From Lucifuga dentata (lineage: Eukaryota; Chordata; Actinopteri; Ophidiiformes; Bythitidae), in NCBI GenBank assembly GCA_014773175.1, contig VXCM01000926.1:124001-188000 (forward strand): a stretch of 64,000 nt of DNA, read 5' to 3'. Below, piece by piece: positions 44,691 through 56,822 of this stretch (position 1 is its first letter; each line of letters begins with the position of its first letter). The position numbers were made by a program, and so were the translations under genes. The notes under the pieces are model-generated. The model had not been told where the DNA came from, did no database searches, and worked only from the letters and a program-made list of their open reading frames with translations.

Positions 44691-46050
44691 ATTGATTACA
44701 ATAACAGGACACCAGCATTAATCAGGCCGATGTGATGTTCTACAATTCATGCATCAGTATATCAGAAGAAATGCACATTTGAGGCATCAATAGCATGATT
44801 TTGCAATTATAACTTTGATATTCTTATTATTGTTACAGTAAAATAATGTAAACCAGCAGCACTATGACTCAAATTATGAATGAAAATATTAAATATTCAT
44901 GATAAGTGCTCTGATTGAAAGAAAGATGATTTTAAATCCGCACTGAATCCCCAAAAGTTTGACATGTTATTTTCAGTAAACCAAACTTTCACGTAAATGA
45001 TAAAGCTTGTAATGCTCATTATGTCCCCAGTACAGCTGATCAGTGCTGTTTCATCCCTCTGGCAAGTGGAAGCAGAACCTGTCGAGAACTAATGAAAAGT
45101 AATAAAAATACCTCCAAGACCATTTAATTAAACTTAACAGCCTAGCAAAGCTCTAACTCAGAGATGCTGCAGTTTAGTTTTCAACATCACTTCTGCCAAT
45201 GATGTTGGAAGGATTTTATCCCAGTTTCATAGAAGTTCTTTTCCTGGTTGTCCAAAACTTCTCCAAAGCTGATATGACATTGCCATCTGAGGCCACAAAG
45301 GTTAGTTAAAGCATTTTTTTTTCAATGTTTGGTAAGAGGCAAAAGTCTGAATGGGGCAGATAAGTTCAAAGCTACAATCATACACAGCAACCAGCAAGAA
45401 CATAATCAGGGCACATTCATGTAGTTTGTCAATCTTGTACAACTCACAGAGCCTTGTGTACCTCTGGAACTTGTAAGTTATGATCACTGAATGTGCAAAA
45501 ACATCTAAGAAGCTCAGTTATGTCCACATTTATTTCCACATGGCAGAACTTATCTAACATGTTGAAAAATACATAACTGCTGCACATCTGGGTTAGATCC
45601 TTCTATACTAGGCTCAGAACTTATCAATCAACCCTCCTGTGGTGATGCCCCATGAAGGCCTGTTAAATGCTATAGCCCAATTTAGGACATGCTGCATTTT
45701 ATTCAACCCATAAATACAAACTAGAAGGAGAAAAGCATTACAGTAGTAATAAAAGCCGCTTTCAAACTGTGAATTTAATTAAACCAATTCCATCCCACTG
45801 GTGACAATGTCATTATAGGACTCAGTGGTCAATAACAAAGCATTCCCGATCTTAAAAGTCCACACCAGAAGCTGTCGGAATATCCAGTAGCTGGGGTGAT
45901 GAGAAACTTTTGGAGAGAATGCCAAGGTTTGGGTGTGAAAGTCCATTAAGGAACTTAGCACCTTATAGTACCTGTTACTGGAACAGGTTATAGGCAAAAA
46001 GCTAAAACAGTAACACAGTGATCCACATTTTATGAGGGAAGAGATGCTTA
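44690..46050. other. Unique AT-rich spacer
   Basis: No exon or mobile element recognised over about 1.35 kb. Confidence 0.5.
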
Positions 46051-46052
46051 AT

Positions 46053-46652
46053 AAAGGACCGTACTGGTGATCGTGCATGTTTGAGCCCAATATATACTGA
46101 CAATTTCCGAAACATAAAACTGCATTTTAGTTTTCCTGTTATATTTTTCAAACTGCTTTCAAAGCTTTCAAACTGGAATGTTCAGATGATACACACCTGC
46201 AAATTCAATGTTTTACCTTCTATCGCTTATGCACGGTTGTAGAAGACACGCTCATTTTAATTTCTCAGTAAAAGCCGTCTTCTCCTGGGACTACATTCCA
46301 TGGCAGAGATATAAATTGGCTAACATGCAGTTCCGTGTTTGATCGTTTAAATAAAGTTGCTTAGGGAAAAAAAAGAAAGAAAAAAGTTGCTGCAACAAAA
46401 AAACCTAGTAGACATAATGTTTGTTGTGATGGATTATGTATCTCAAGCGTGTTTCAAGTCTCTACAAGTTTATTTTAATAGTGTAATTAATGAACTAAAG
46501 CCAATGGCAGTCTGGAAGGTAGGAAAAACAACCCAAAAATTTAGCATAAAGTTGTAGATTTTGGGAAATGGTTGTCAGTAACGCAATGTGTATGTGGATT
46601 ATATATATTGGGCTCAAACATCTCCAGTACGATCACCAGTATGGTCCTTTAA
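46053..46652 (+). mobile_element. MITE family C, copy 3
   Basis: The left end AAAGGACCGTACTGGTGATC pairs with the right end GATCACCAGTATGGTCCTTT (reverse complement AAAGGACCATACTGGTGATC), a 20-bp terminal inverted repeat with one mismatch. GTTTGAGCCCAATATATA near the left end and its inverse near the right extend the homology. TA flanks both ends. Internal family blocks (CCAATGGCAGTCTGGAAGGT, GGAAATGGTTGTCAGTAA) are present. Non-coding. Confidence 0.85.
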
Positions 46653-47970
46653 ATTATCATACTAGCTAATTGTTATTCAGATTTATTCTCATGCAAATCA
46701 TCTATATAATGTTAAATAACGCAGTACTAAATTGTTATAGATTCATTCAGTGATTTAAAAAAAAAAACATCTTTTCATCTGCTCTGTTTTTTCATGAACA
46801 TTCTAATAAAACTTTTCAGACATTCATATTTTTCTCAAAGCCATTGTACCCTCAAGCAGGTTCTTTACGGTGATTATCGGTACTTTGGAAGATGTGGTTG
46901 GGCATGTAGCTCAGCCTAATCACAGAGATGAACACCCTCCTGGGTGTTATTATTTTACATGCCTCTCCAATCACCTGCACCCTCATTAACAATCCATTGT
47001 GCAGAGCCCGGGTTCAGGAGGTGGTGTGATAATTGACAACAGTTCAGTCTAGATTAAAAACTAAAGAGAAAATAGAACCTGATTACCACATCCACCTCCT
47101 CATTTCGCAATCTGCAGCACTATTAATTCTCTACTCATGGCACAATCTTAATGTGTCACCCTCAGCCATGATTTCTAAACTAATGAACTAATTTAGCATA
47201 TGTGTGTGTGTGTGTGAGTGTATGTGTGTGACTGAGCATGGAGTGATGTGTGTATATGTATGCATATGAGGATTTGTGTATAAATATGTGTCTCTGTATA
47301 TGAAGTGTGAGAGATGATCAGTTTATCACAGAGAAATTAGCATTGTCCTCAAAACCATATAATGTGCATCCTTGTTTTTGTGAGCTTCTTTCTCTCGCTG
47401 ATGCTGCCATAGCGATAGTGGGCAGTTTGTGCCCACCTCTCCTGTGACTCGTGAAGAGAAAAAAAGTCATCATGGGGCCTCTGACCTTCTCCCTGTACAC
47501 TGCAAACATGTCAACAGACAAAGATAAAATAAATAAATAAAATGCTCACCTCTCTCCACTCTTGTCAATGTTCCTTCAACTGCATTAATTTGCATTAAGT
47601 GATATCAAAGATGTTTGGCCCAAAACAAATGTGGACGCAGAATGAAGGAAAGCTTTTGCCAGAGCTGATAAAGAAATCTGCTGAAAACGGCTTTTTTTTC
47701 ACATAATTTAATTTGTGGATTGGTTGAAATTATTAAATTCCAGCAACCAAGAAGCAGCCATTGTGTTTTAGGACAAGATTCAGACATGAGTAAAAATGAT
47801 GGATGCATTTTTTTGCGTAATCTATTAATTTATTAATTTTTTNTGGGGTGTAATTAGGTACATGTCATGAAAGAATTAAGTGTGTGAAATGAAATACCTA
47901 TCTTTAAATTAACATATTAAGTACTGCACATCAGGGGCCTCATTTATAAAACTGGAAACATGGAATTGAT
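46653..47970. other. Spacer; complex island at 46890-47165
   Basis: The stretch 46890-47165 is high-complexity, non-repeat and non-coding, with several AATTA/TTAAT cores next to a GT tract at 47203-47230, a profile often seen for conserved enhancers. Conservation is untested. An AAAT run lies at about 47527-47540; an N at 47843 lies after a T-run. Confidence 0.35.
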
Positions 47971-47974
47971 AATA

Positions 47975-48051
47975 AAATATGTTCAGAATAGCTTTATTGT
48001 CATTATACGTAACATATAATGAAATTACAGAAAAGAGGAAAATGGCATATG

Positions 48052-48084
<33 letters not shown>

Positions 48085-48160
48085 CAGATTCAGATGCAAG
48101 TATGCAATTTTCCTTTTACAGATCCCGATCAACTAAAAAAATAAAAAAAATAAAAATAAA
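47975..48160. repeat. Probable LINE/SINE 3' end (AATAGCTTTATTGTCATTAT)
   Basis: TCAGAATAGCTTTATTGTCA then a TATAATGAAATTAC run, the reverse complement of a 3' end (…ATGACAATAAAGCTATTCTGA) I recall as common in fish LINEs. A poly-A run at 48054-48082 and A-rich DNA to 48160 follow. Short and old; the family is uncertain. Confidence 0.4.
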
Positions 48161-48164
48161 AACC

Positions 48165-49669
48165 CACCCACAATTTACCAGAAATAGTCAGTACAAAGAC
48201 AATGAATACATGAATACTGATACACATACAGTAAATGAGTTTGCACGTCACTTCTCTTTAGAGGGTATCTGACTTCTGATTGGTGAAGTTGGTGGAGAAT
48301 TGGAGTGGACAACAAAGAAAAACATATCAGGCAGAAATGTGGGTGTTGTCATAGTGGGTCTACTGTTACAATTTTATATTTGATGTGATGGAATGACTGT
48401 GGGATTAGAATCATTGAGAAATCTCACTTTATTTTTCTTCTCCATCTGCGTCAACAAACTGCCCCATCTCCAATTTGTGCCACGGCCGAGCGTTTCCATA
48501 CAGGCGTAGAAATTCTCTTTCAAGTCTCATTTTGAGGCTCTTGGTGATGCACGCTGAAATCGTAGCTGTCAGTGATTAGTTGACTCCTGCCAACAGTGCC
48601 AACTAGTGATCATAGTAGTGATCGTACCTGATGAAGGCAATTAAACATTAACATTTTCAGTGAGGGTTCAGTGCATCTTCAAAAGTGACTATTCCCACAG
48701 CAGGTTGGATTTACAGCATGTTCTTGACCTGTTATTATTTTTTAAAGAAAACTATTTTTAGCCAATGTAGGTAATTGTGTGTTCAAATGTTGGATCACAT
48801 GGGGAAACAGGAAATGATTAACTGTGGGAGGAGAACAGGAGAGAAACCTGACCTGGTTTGAGGTGAACTGTTTTACCACCAAATTTGGTTAACATGAGGT
48901 TAAATTTGTTTACTACTCATACAGATCAGTTCAATTCAGAAACTGAAAAACAAATGATTGAGGTACATTAGCTGGTACATTTGATATAGGCTTTCATTAA
49001 AACATCTGATAGTATATTATGTGCTTACACGCCCAACATAGGTTACTTAAGTGGAAATCAAACCTTTGACAAACCATGACTATAGTGCCTTGCTCTACCC
49101 ACAGAAAGACAGTGAGAGCCAACGCATTTCATCAAAGATCTATGTGACTAGGAAAAGTGAATTTCCTCCCACACATCACAATACAAAGCACAATAAGCGC
49201 ATATATAAAAGCAATGCCTAGATGAGATGTGCATTTTCATGCAAAGGTCATATTGTTTCTGTCAACGGTTGTTGTTCAGCAGCAGCCTTGCATTGGAGAA
49301 GCTACTATGAGGCCAATAAAGGCTCCTACAGAACTATCTGTTCCCTGATTATCAATGCCATAGAGGAAGGCCAAATAAAGCTATCTTTTTGTGTGCGTGT
49401 GTGTGTGTGTTTGCAACTACCTACTCAAGTGTCAAAGAGTCAGCAAATGATTGTTGGTGTGTGTGTGTGTGACCAGTAGCAACAGTAGCAAGCTCTGAGA
49501 CTAATAATATCATTGTAGAGATAACATTTAGCCAGCAGCAGGAAGGAGCCTCAAGATATCCTATCAGTATCAGTACGCTTTGGATAATAGGTGACAAATG
49601 GATGTGGTGTAAACTCCTAATGAGCTCCAGTGCAGCAGCACACACAGACACACATGCATCCACAAACAT

Positions 49670-49705
<36 letters not shown>

Positions 49706-51000
49706 GTAGTAACTTCTATACCTGCAGTTGTAGCCACAATATGCTTCAGTGGACCTAGTTCTCAACCTTTTGAGAATGCCCACATTTGAAGTTGGGGTGG
49801 AATAGAATATGTGTGTATGTATGTGCATCTCCTTTTGTAATCTTAAGATTCCTCATATAAAAGGGGGTTAACTTTGCAGACTTGTACTTCTCTCCTTGAA
49901 GGGCAGACATAAGGGAAAAAGTGAGATTTAGAGAGAGAGATTAAAACCCATTTGTATGCATCAACACATCTGGCCAATTGCTGTATGATGCAGCCATGTC
50001 TGGAGTATTGTCAGATTTGCAAAGTTACAAATTTTGTTACACAGCCTCCCATTTGCAGGTCAGAAAGGGGTTTTTCCTATTTGACTATCCAGCGGCCACT
50101 TTGGATGAAGCACACTGAAGTGTAAATTGTGCACTAATCCAGAAAAATACACATGAACTAGAGTCTGATGACATAACAGCAAGCCAATATTATATTATAC
50201 TATGGTTAATTCTTTTCTCTCTTTGTTCAAATTGAAATTTGACCATATATTTCTGTAGTTATTTAATAATTTATTTTCAGTAAATATATTTATTATTCTG
50301 ATATTTTCATAATTGTCTGTTCTCTTTGATAATAAAATATTGTTTGTTGCACTTGTCAGACCTCTGAACTGGAAAGCCGTAAGCCATGCATTCGAGCTAA
50401 ACTAAGTGGGAGACTTTTTGGATGCCCTCCATGAAAACTTTTGTTTTGTTTGCTCGGAGCACTGATTTTTTCCTATCAGAAGTCAGAAATTTTGAGCTCT
50501 GCGTGTAAAATGCAAAATCACTCTTGTTGTTTATAGTATCTGTTTATATCAAAACTAATACCTATAACACCAGTATATTTTTTAAACTGCCACACACTAA
50601 TTTTTTCGATATCGGCCTCAAAAATTGAGTATCAGCCTGGATGTAAAATGTATTTCATGATATATACCCATCTCAACAAAATGACAGCATGCACATTCAT
50701 AAAGAACACCTAGACATACCTGGAACAAATAGATGGAATAAAATTATGGCAAGAACCAAATACACAAAACACTAAAACATCTTTTCTCTCTGCATCTGTC
50801 TATATATGCACAACAACATGTAGAGACAAACACATACACACACAAACCTGCAACAAGCTGCACCACGTCTGCATTTTTATCAAGCGAGGTAAATGTACTG
50901 GGAGCTATTCCAAACATATTCTGTCATCAGTTCCCTCGGTGCAGCGGAGGGAGTCTGTCTAAAATGACCCAAAAGAGATTATCTAGATGAGCTGATTATC
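48165..51000. other. Unique spacer with short GT/poly-A tracts
   Basis: GT units at about 49390-49411 and 49456-49471 and poly-A at 49672-49700. No exon recognised. The segment 50890-51060 is complex and unique and leads into the CpG-richer candidate first exon at 51.17 kb. Confidence 0.45.
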
Positions 51001-51167
51001 TTTCTAAAGGTGCCGAGGTTTCTGGCAAACCCAACAAACAACGACTCCCTGATTTAAACATCAAATAGCGACCAAACACTGGCCCAGCTAATGGATAACA
51101 GCTACCGGTAGGGATTCATCAGAGACTCGACTGCATGCGCAGCTCTCACCAAAGCCGGTGAGACATA

Positions 51168-52036
51168 ATGAAGTCAAACACTGATAAAGTGTCTCGAAGC
51201 TCACCCTGTTCCACCGGTAGCCATTACAGCGTCCTCCGTCAACGCTTTGTTCGTACAGCAGTGGCTAGCGCAGTTTGGTTTTTCTCAAGTAAGGTAAGAA
51301 AATTGCATACAATTGTTTGAATCAAAGAGCTTTAGTGGCAACAGTTTGTGCTTTCACTTGTGCACTTTTAGTAATCCCTTCAATATTTTTTTTTAAGAAA
51401 AATTACTCAAAATGAATTATGTTTTTCAGAGACTTTTCACATCTGCTGCCCAGCGTGAGCGCTACAGTCTAAAACACTGTGAGCCTCTGAGCCGCAGCAA
51501 TAAAGTAAATTGTGAGTCTTTATCAACTTGACAGTGATTGTTGAGGTACAGGAGTGATTAGATTTTCTAGGGTTACAATTCCCTGAATGATGACTGGAAG
51601 GAACTATACTCTTTACTCACCACAAGCAATTGACCAAGTCATTCAAAACCTGCTGTTCGTTTAACTTTTGTGAATGAGTTGTGCTGGGGGCGTTTAGAAA
51701 TCAAATGAAAATGAATTATTGTGTAAACATATGAATTTGATAGCATAGCAGCTCTCTTTTGGTGGTCATTAAATGGCTTGTTGTTAAAGTAAATAGTTAA
51801 AGACTACAGAGTGTAATTTTTTTTTAAATTTGTAGAAATCAACAATGTACAATGATGTTCAGCAATATCCACAGCAGATTGAGGGGGAATTCATGAAACA
51901 AGGTGCCATACTTGTCAATACGAGCAATTATCATCCACAGTCATGTTTCTTCATTCATAAATGTCTCTTACCAGCATTTTTAAGCATTTACCTTGTAAAG
52001 AGGTTTCTACTATTTATTTATTTTTCTACTGTTTAA
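51168..52036 (+). CDS. Candidate small three-exon gene, unknown protein
   Basis: Model: exon 1 51168-51293, exon 2 51430-51504, exon 3 51836-52036, about 133 residues. Exon 1 starts MKSNTDKVSRSS with A at -3 and an in-frame TGA just upstream; it is CpG-rich and ends AAG|GTAAGA, a near-consensus donor. Exon 2 follows TGTTTTTCAG and gives RLFTSAAQRERYSLKHC, ending AAA|GTAAAT. Exon 3 follows AAATTTGTAG and gives KSTMYNDVQQYPQQIEGEF, stopping at 52036. All three junctions are phase 0. AATAAA at 52163 could be the polyadenylation signal. Without the second splice, exon 2 stops at 51531 after 75 residues. No family recognised; the hydrophobic C-terminus (LLPAFLSIYLV) may be read-through of UTR. The minus strand also offers an ATG (near 51222, MATGG) before a GTGAGC donor, so the CpG-rich patch could instead serve a leftward gene, or a non-coding RNA. 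Confidence 0.28.
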
Positions 52037-52253
52037 ATAAGCATTTTATAAAACACACCTTCATGCAAAAATGTAAGACCTGTTTCACTCTGGTGGTAAA
52101 TTTCAGCAGTATGCAATCTGAGTGACATTTAAGCTGTATTTGGCTTACATGTGTTAATAATTAATAAATGTGATATTTAAGCCCACTCAGTTCAGTCAGT
52201 TTTGATCCATTCTTGTGGCAGTGTTCCTCTTCCTCAAGCTTCATCTGCTGTGA

Positions 52254-52287
<34 letters not shown>

Positions 52288-52369
52288 ATGAAACACATAC
52301 AGTGTAGTTAAAGTCCAAGTGCAAGTCCTGTTAGTGGTCTCATTATTACCACATTATACAAAAAACATT
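52037..52369. other. Spacer with possible poly-A signal and CT tract
   Basis: AATAAA at 52163-52168 would suit the end of the candidate gene at 51.17 kb. CT units at about 52253-52288. Nothing else seen. Confidence 0.4.
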
Positions 52370-52955
52370 AAAGGACCATACCAGCCATTTTGCATGTTTG
52401 AGCCTAATATATTAAATTTTCATACATTACCTTACTGACAATCATTTCCCAAAGGATAAAACCATATTTCAGCTTTCCTAATATTTTGAAAAATCTCTTA
52501 ATGTTTCTAAATCAAATATTCAAGTGATACACCCACCTTAAAAATCAATGGTTCACCTGCTAATAGTTATGCAGTGTTATGAAGTTATGGCTGTTACAAT
52601 TTTCATTAAACGCAGGTCTTCTTTTGGGACTATATTCCCCAGTGGAGACGTACATTCACTCTGCACTTTTTATTGCATTTAAACACTAAAATTATGAAAC
52701 TTCGAAAAAACGTGAATATATGTATTGTTCACAATGATGGATTACCTATCCCAAGAACATTGCAAGTATCAATAAGTTGATTTTAATAGCGTACCAGAAT
52801 GAACTGAAACCAATGGCGGTCTGGAAGGTAGGAAAAAAATTCAAAATTACTCACCATTCCAGTAGTATGCTTTGGGAAATGATTTTCATAATGTTACATG
52901 TATGAAAATTGAATATATTAGGCTCAAACATGCAAAATGGATGGTATGATCCTTT
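52370..52955 (+). mobile_element. MITE family C, copy 4
   Basis: Left end AAAGGACCATACCAGCCATT; right end in reverse complement AAAGGATCATACCATCCATT. The inverted match extends through TTTTGCATGTTTGAGCCTAA to about 45 bp with only two or three mismatches. It is the best-preserved pair of ends in the window. TA (in TTA...TAA) flanks both sides. Internal family blocks are present; no coding capacity. Confidence 0.88.
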
Positions 52956-53834
52956 AAATGTATTTTCCTTTGTCCAAGAGGTTTTATGTTGTGTTATTGC
53001 TCAGTGTGATGTGGGCTGTATGACTGATGGAGTTGGTCCAGTGTTCTAATTCTATGTAGGTTAGTTTAACATGAACTGTAACTATACTAACCTTTTATTG
53101 CCAAGTCACAATTCATTTGGAAAATTTCCCTGCTGAGCTAAAAAAAAAAAATTAAAAAGCCAACAGTGGAGTGGTTTTATGCCTCTGCCAAAGGATTTTG
53201 TATGCAAAATTTGGCAATGGATTGTTTTGCTGAAATGCTCATTACAAATTTTTTTTTTTTTTTTTTTTNTTTTTTTTTTTTTTTTTTGTTTCATGTGAAA
53301 CTTTTCTGATGAAAAATCCAGTAATGTTTCTCACACCGTTCAACCTTACACAGAGGTCAGCGAGTTGACATTCTCTGAAGTCTAATTAGCTAAATAATGA
53401 CCTGTCAGTCATGCATCAAGGGAATAGCAGTATTATTTAGAAACTGAATTCACAGCTGCTCAGAACCAAGGAAGGGATACAAAGAGGAGAGAAATGACAG
53501 AATGAGAGACAAGGACAAGGACAGAAGAGACAAGCAGAGAGTGGAGACAAAAAAAAAAAAAANAAAAAAAAAAAAAGAAAAAAACAGGAAGAGAGAAAAA
53601 GTGTGGAGGAGAGAACAGAGGAGAGAGAGAGGAGCGAGGAGGAAACAGTATCAGCTGTAATGTGACTTTTTCCTCAGGAGCTTAGAGCGGTTCCACATCA
53701 CTACTCTGAGCAAATAGTTAGGATTATTATCCCATAGTGTGTTGTAGTGTGTTTGTTTTTAGTGTTTAGTGTGTGTGAATACTCCTTGACTCATTTTTAT
53801 ATATGCCATTTGTGCATATATAAAGGCTTGACCT
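52956..53834. other. Spacer with poly-T/poly-A runs and purine-rich patch
   Basis: A GCCTCTGCCAAAGGATTTTG segment at about 53184 resembles the left end of repeat family B (55.41 kb) and may be a fragment. Poly-T with N at 53250-53287 (N 53269), poly-A with N at 53549-53575 (N 53563) and purine-rich DNA to 53650. No gene. Confidence 0.45.

Positions 53835-53882
<48 letters not shown>
53835..53882. repeat. (TG)n(AG)n compound microsatellite
   Basis: TG units 53835-53851 pass directly into AG units to 53882. Confidence 0.95.
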
Positions 53883-53886
<4 letters not shown>

Positions 53887-53959
53887 GTGCAGACACCACA
53901 GTGCTAAAAAGGGGAATACTAGCTTGTCAACCAGAGAGCCCAGTAGCAGCTGTTCTAAA

Positions 53960-54190
53960 TTAGAGCCAAATCAGGTCTTCTAATTGATATTCCCAGGATC
54001 CCTGGCGCTCTCTAATTGGTGTACCTGTGCCCTGATTGGTTACCTGATTATAATTGATTAGTTGGCTCAGCTGGCCCGGCACACAGAGACAATGGATAAA
54101 TTTACAATCGGCCATTGGGGATGTTGCAATGGAAGGAGGAAAAATGAGAAATCTGCACTGAGTCATGCAGCATTTAAATGGCAGATCACC
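53960..54190. other. Complex non-repeat island, possible regulatory element
   Basis: Several TAATTG/CAATTA homeodomain-type cores (CTAATTGATATT, CTAATTGGTG, ATAATTGATTAG) within 70 bp, then a unique high-complexity stretch including a CATTTAAATGG palindrome. Non-coding. Enhancer function is inference only. Confidence 0.25.
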
Positions 54191-54194
54191 TTAA

Positions 54195-55400
54195 CCCTTT
54201 CCTGACCCTGTCTATTCCTGTGCAGATATAAGAATTTTCAACATGATTAGTATACCCTATGGAGCTATGAAGATGAAAAATTTCCATCAAGCCATGCTGA
54301 CATTTAAGCAAATGATAGCCTCTATTAACCCTTTCTCAACTCCCCAGCAGGGTCAATGATTTTAATGCAATCTGCATCTTGACATAATTAAATTAAATTT
54401 CTTTTAATTTTCCTTTTATGATGGACAAGTGTAAGGGATTATGTCCTTATTGCTGCAACATAGATTACTGTTCGTTGGTCTGAGCACCTGTGTAGATTTG
54501 CATCAATGTTACATCCACCTGAGGAAGAAGCACCTGGAAAATAAGTAGCTGAATATCTGAAATAACTGCTAATCAAAAAAAAAAAAAAANAAAAAAAAAA
54601 AAAAAAACTCTAAAAAACAGTTGTCTACATTCTCCGCAGACTAAAGCTGAGAGTTTATGATGGCAGAGTTGGCCTTTGAAACTGAGAGCAAAGGGGAATA
54701 AATAAACAGATAATCTTTAACCTTTTGGTCAGTGACCAACAGAAAAGTAGTATTGTGTTGGAATCGGCATCATAAAGGTGCATCTAACCTCTGGCTGCCT
54801 CAATAAAGATGCTGTGGCCAACACTGAAAGACTGTTGGTATTCATGGCTTTGTCAATGATGTAAAATGTAGCAATGTTAATGTAATGGAAATTGGACAAC
54901 AAACCCTTTTCCTGATCAATAATGTTAAAATTACTGACTGTGTTTCTAGAGAAAGAAGTTTCCTTTCTAAAATCCTTCCACATCGCTTAGTTGTACCATA
55001 ACTCACATTTTACTCATAATTCTTGTGTTAGTCACACATATCAATACAACAACAAATGAATTAATTTATTTTTTTCCTTTAAGGGGGATGGCAACCAAGT
55101 GGCCAATCCACATACATGAGTCGTGAATGACCATGTGCTTATTCAATATGTAAGTTATAATGTCATGTAAAAATCTGTATATATTTGCATATCCAATGAC
55201 AATCCATAGAATTTGATCTGTAAATTCTGCTGACACAGACTTTGTTTATCCTGTGTGAACGTGAATATATGAAATACATACAGGGATGATAATTCCTAAA
55301 TCACATGAAATCCTCAGGTGATATAGGCACCCTAGGCAAAAAGTACCAAAGAAAGAAAAGGAGAGAGAGAGAGAGAATACAAGGTAAACAAGAAGACACT
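54195..55400. other. Unique AT-rich spacer
   Basis: Poly-A with N at about 54576-54607 (N 54590). Nothing else recognised. Confidence 0.5.
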
Positions 55401-55407
55401 CTGTTAG

Positions 55408-55907
55408 TGCATACCTCTGCCAAGGATTTTATAGGAAGGACTGCACACAACCACAAAAAAAAAAAAAAAAAAAAAATCAAAAAAATAAATAAGTTTCTTT
55501 CCCAGCTCAATCCAGACGTTCTACATGCAAAATTTTGTGCTGATTGAGCCAAAATTGTAGGAGTAGAAACGAAAAAACCGTTAGAGTAAATTCAAAATGG
55601 TGAAATATCTAATCAGATGGAAATTAGCATGGCTTATATGGTTGGATGCATCTAAATCCAAGAGAAAACATAATAATTTTGATTCTATGACCTATGGTTC
55701 AAAAGTTATAGGCTAAAATGTAAAGGTGGTTATTACAATGCCACCATCAGGTTGATATTGTTCCAAAATGTAATCGCTTCTTCCTCGACATTATTTATCT
55801 GTCCCCAAATTTCATCCAAATCCATCCATCCATGTTTTAGATACCTTGCTAGCAAACCAAGAAACAAATGCCGGTGATCACATAACCTCCTTGGCGGAGG
55901 TAATAAA
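55408..55907. mobile_element. Repeat family B, longer copy (MITE-like)
   Basis: The left end TTAGTGCATACCTCTGCCAAGG and the right end, in reverse complement, TTATTACCTCCGCCAAGGAGG are imperfect inverted repeats sharing TACCTC.GCCAAGG. A poly-A run at 55456-55476 is internal. The right half matches 3460-3650. Non-coding, about 500 bp. I recognise CTCCGCCAAGGAGGTTATG ends as widespread in fish genomes; the superfamily is not determined. Confidence 0.55.
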
Positions 55908-55910
55908 GGG

Positions 55911-56448
55911 AGTGGGACAAAATCAAAGCAAAGATGGTGAAAGTGGAATAGAAAAGGTCAGAGAGAAGTGGTGACAGAAGGAAAGAAAGTGAGAAGTCAG
56001 ACTCAATGAAAAATACACAGGGAGGAGAGGCAGTTTATGAGGATGAGAGTTAATTTATTTGGATGACAGAAATCATAGTGGATCCAAATAACTCTCCATA
56101 ACACTGCTTCATTGCTCTCACATACACACATACCACGCACGCATTCACTGCTCATCTGCCTGACTCCACCATATTATCACATCCTGGTCATGGTTTGATG
56201 ATTTACAAAGTCTTGATCTCATTTTGATCAAATTCAACATGTTCTCCGATCCTATTTCCAAACAAAATTCCTCCCGTGAAGTGTGACTAATTGTGACTTG
56301 CAGCATAATTCAGTGAAAAGTGTTTTTTTTTTTTTTTTTTNTTTTTTTTTTTTTTTTTGTATCATAACACTCCTTCTCTTTCTCAGCACTATGCCTTTTT
56401 CATCTCTAACTTGCTCCTGCTTTTATTTCTAAACAAATATTGTGTATA
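55911..56448. other. Spacer with poly-T and N
   Basis: Poly-T at 56323-56358 with an N at 56341. Otherwise unique. Confidence 0.45.
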
Positions 56449-56450
56449 TA

Positions 56451-56772
56451 CAAGCAGTCCCCCACTTATGAACAATGGGTACCTACGAACCAACTGCCAT
56501 AAAGCCTGTTATATTAAAAATTCGAGTTACATACAATGTTTCGTAACAATGAATGGCATGCTACTTTGCGACCACATCAAAACATTGCATGTCATCAGCA
56601 TTTCAGCGGTATTATTATGTTCAAGATGTTTTAGTATATCTGGATGTGTTTCTTTAATGTTTCTTATGCATAGAAAGGTAAAATATATACACTAGATACG
56701 CACATTACATAACTTATGTACAAATCCGACTTAAAGACAGCCATAGGAACGAATGCATAAGGGGACTGCCTG
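56451..56772. mobile_element. Mariner-like MITE with CAGTCCCC ends
   Basis: The left end CAAGCAGTCCCCCACTTATG and the right end in reverse complement CAGGCAGTCCCCTTATG share twelve terminal bases with one mismatch, then a 3-bp offset. TA flanks both ends (56449-56450, 56773-56774). Internal GAACCAA / ACGAATGC-type arms extend the weak symmetry. CAGTCCCC.ACTTA.GAAC ends are familiar from mariner/Tigger-type MITEs. 322 bp, non-coding. Confidence 0.75.
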
Positions 56773-56822
56773 TATACATATATATCCATCCATCCATTAT
56801 CCTCCACTCTTCTGGGTCTGGG

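Noticed and set aside
26572..46557. Similar peptides (MDYxSQxxFKSLQ, MAVWKVGKT) at 7.6, 26.7 and 46.4 kb
   Set aside because: They look like a conserved gene family but are translations of the same block of MITE family C; frames differ and are broken between copies.
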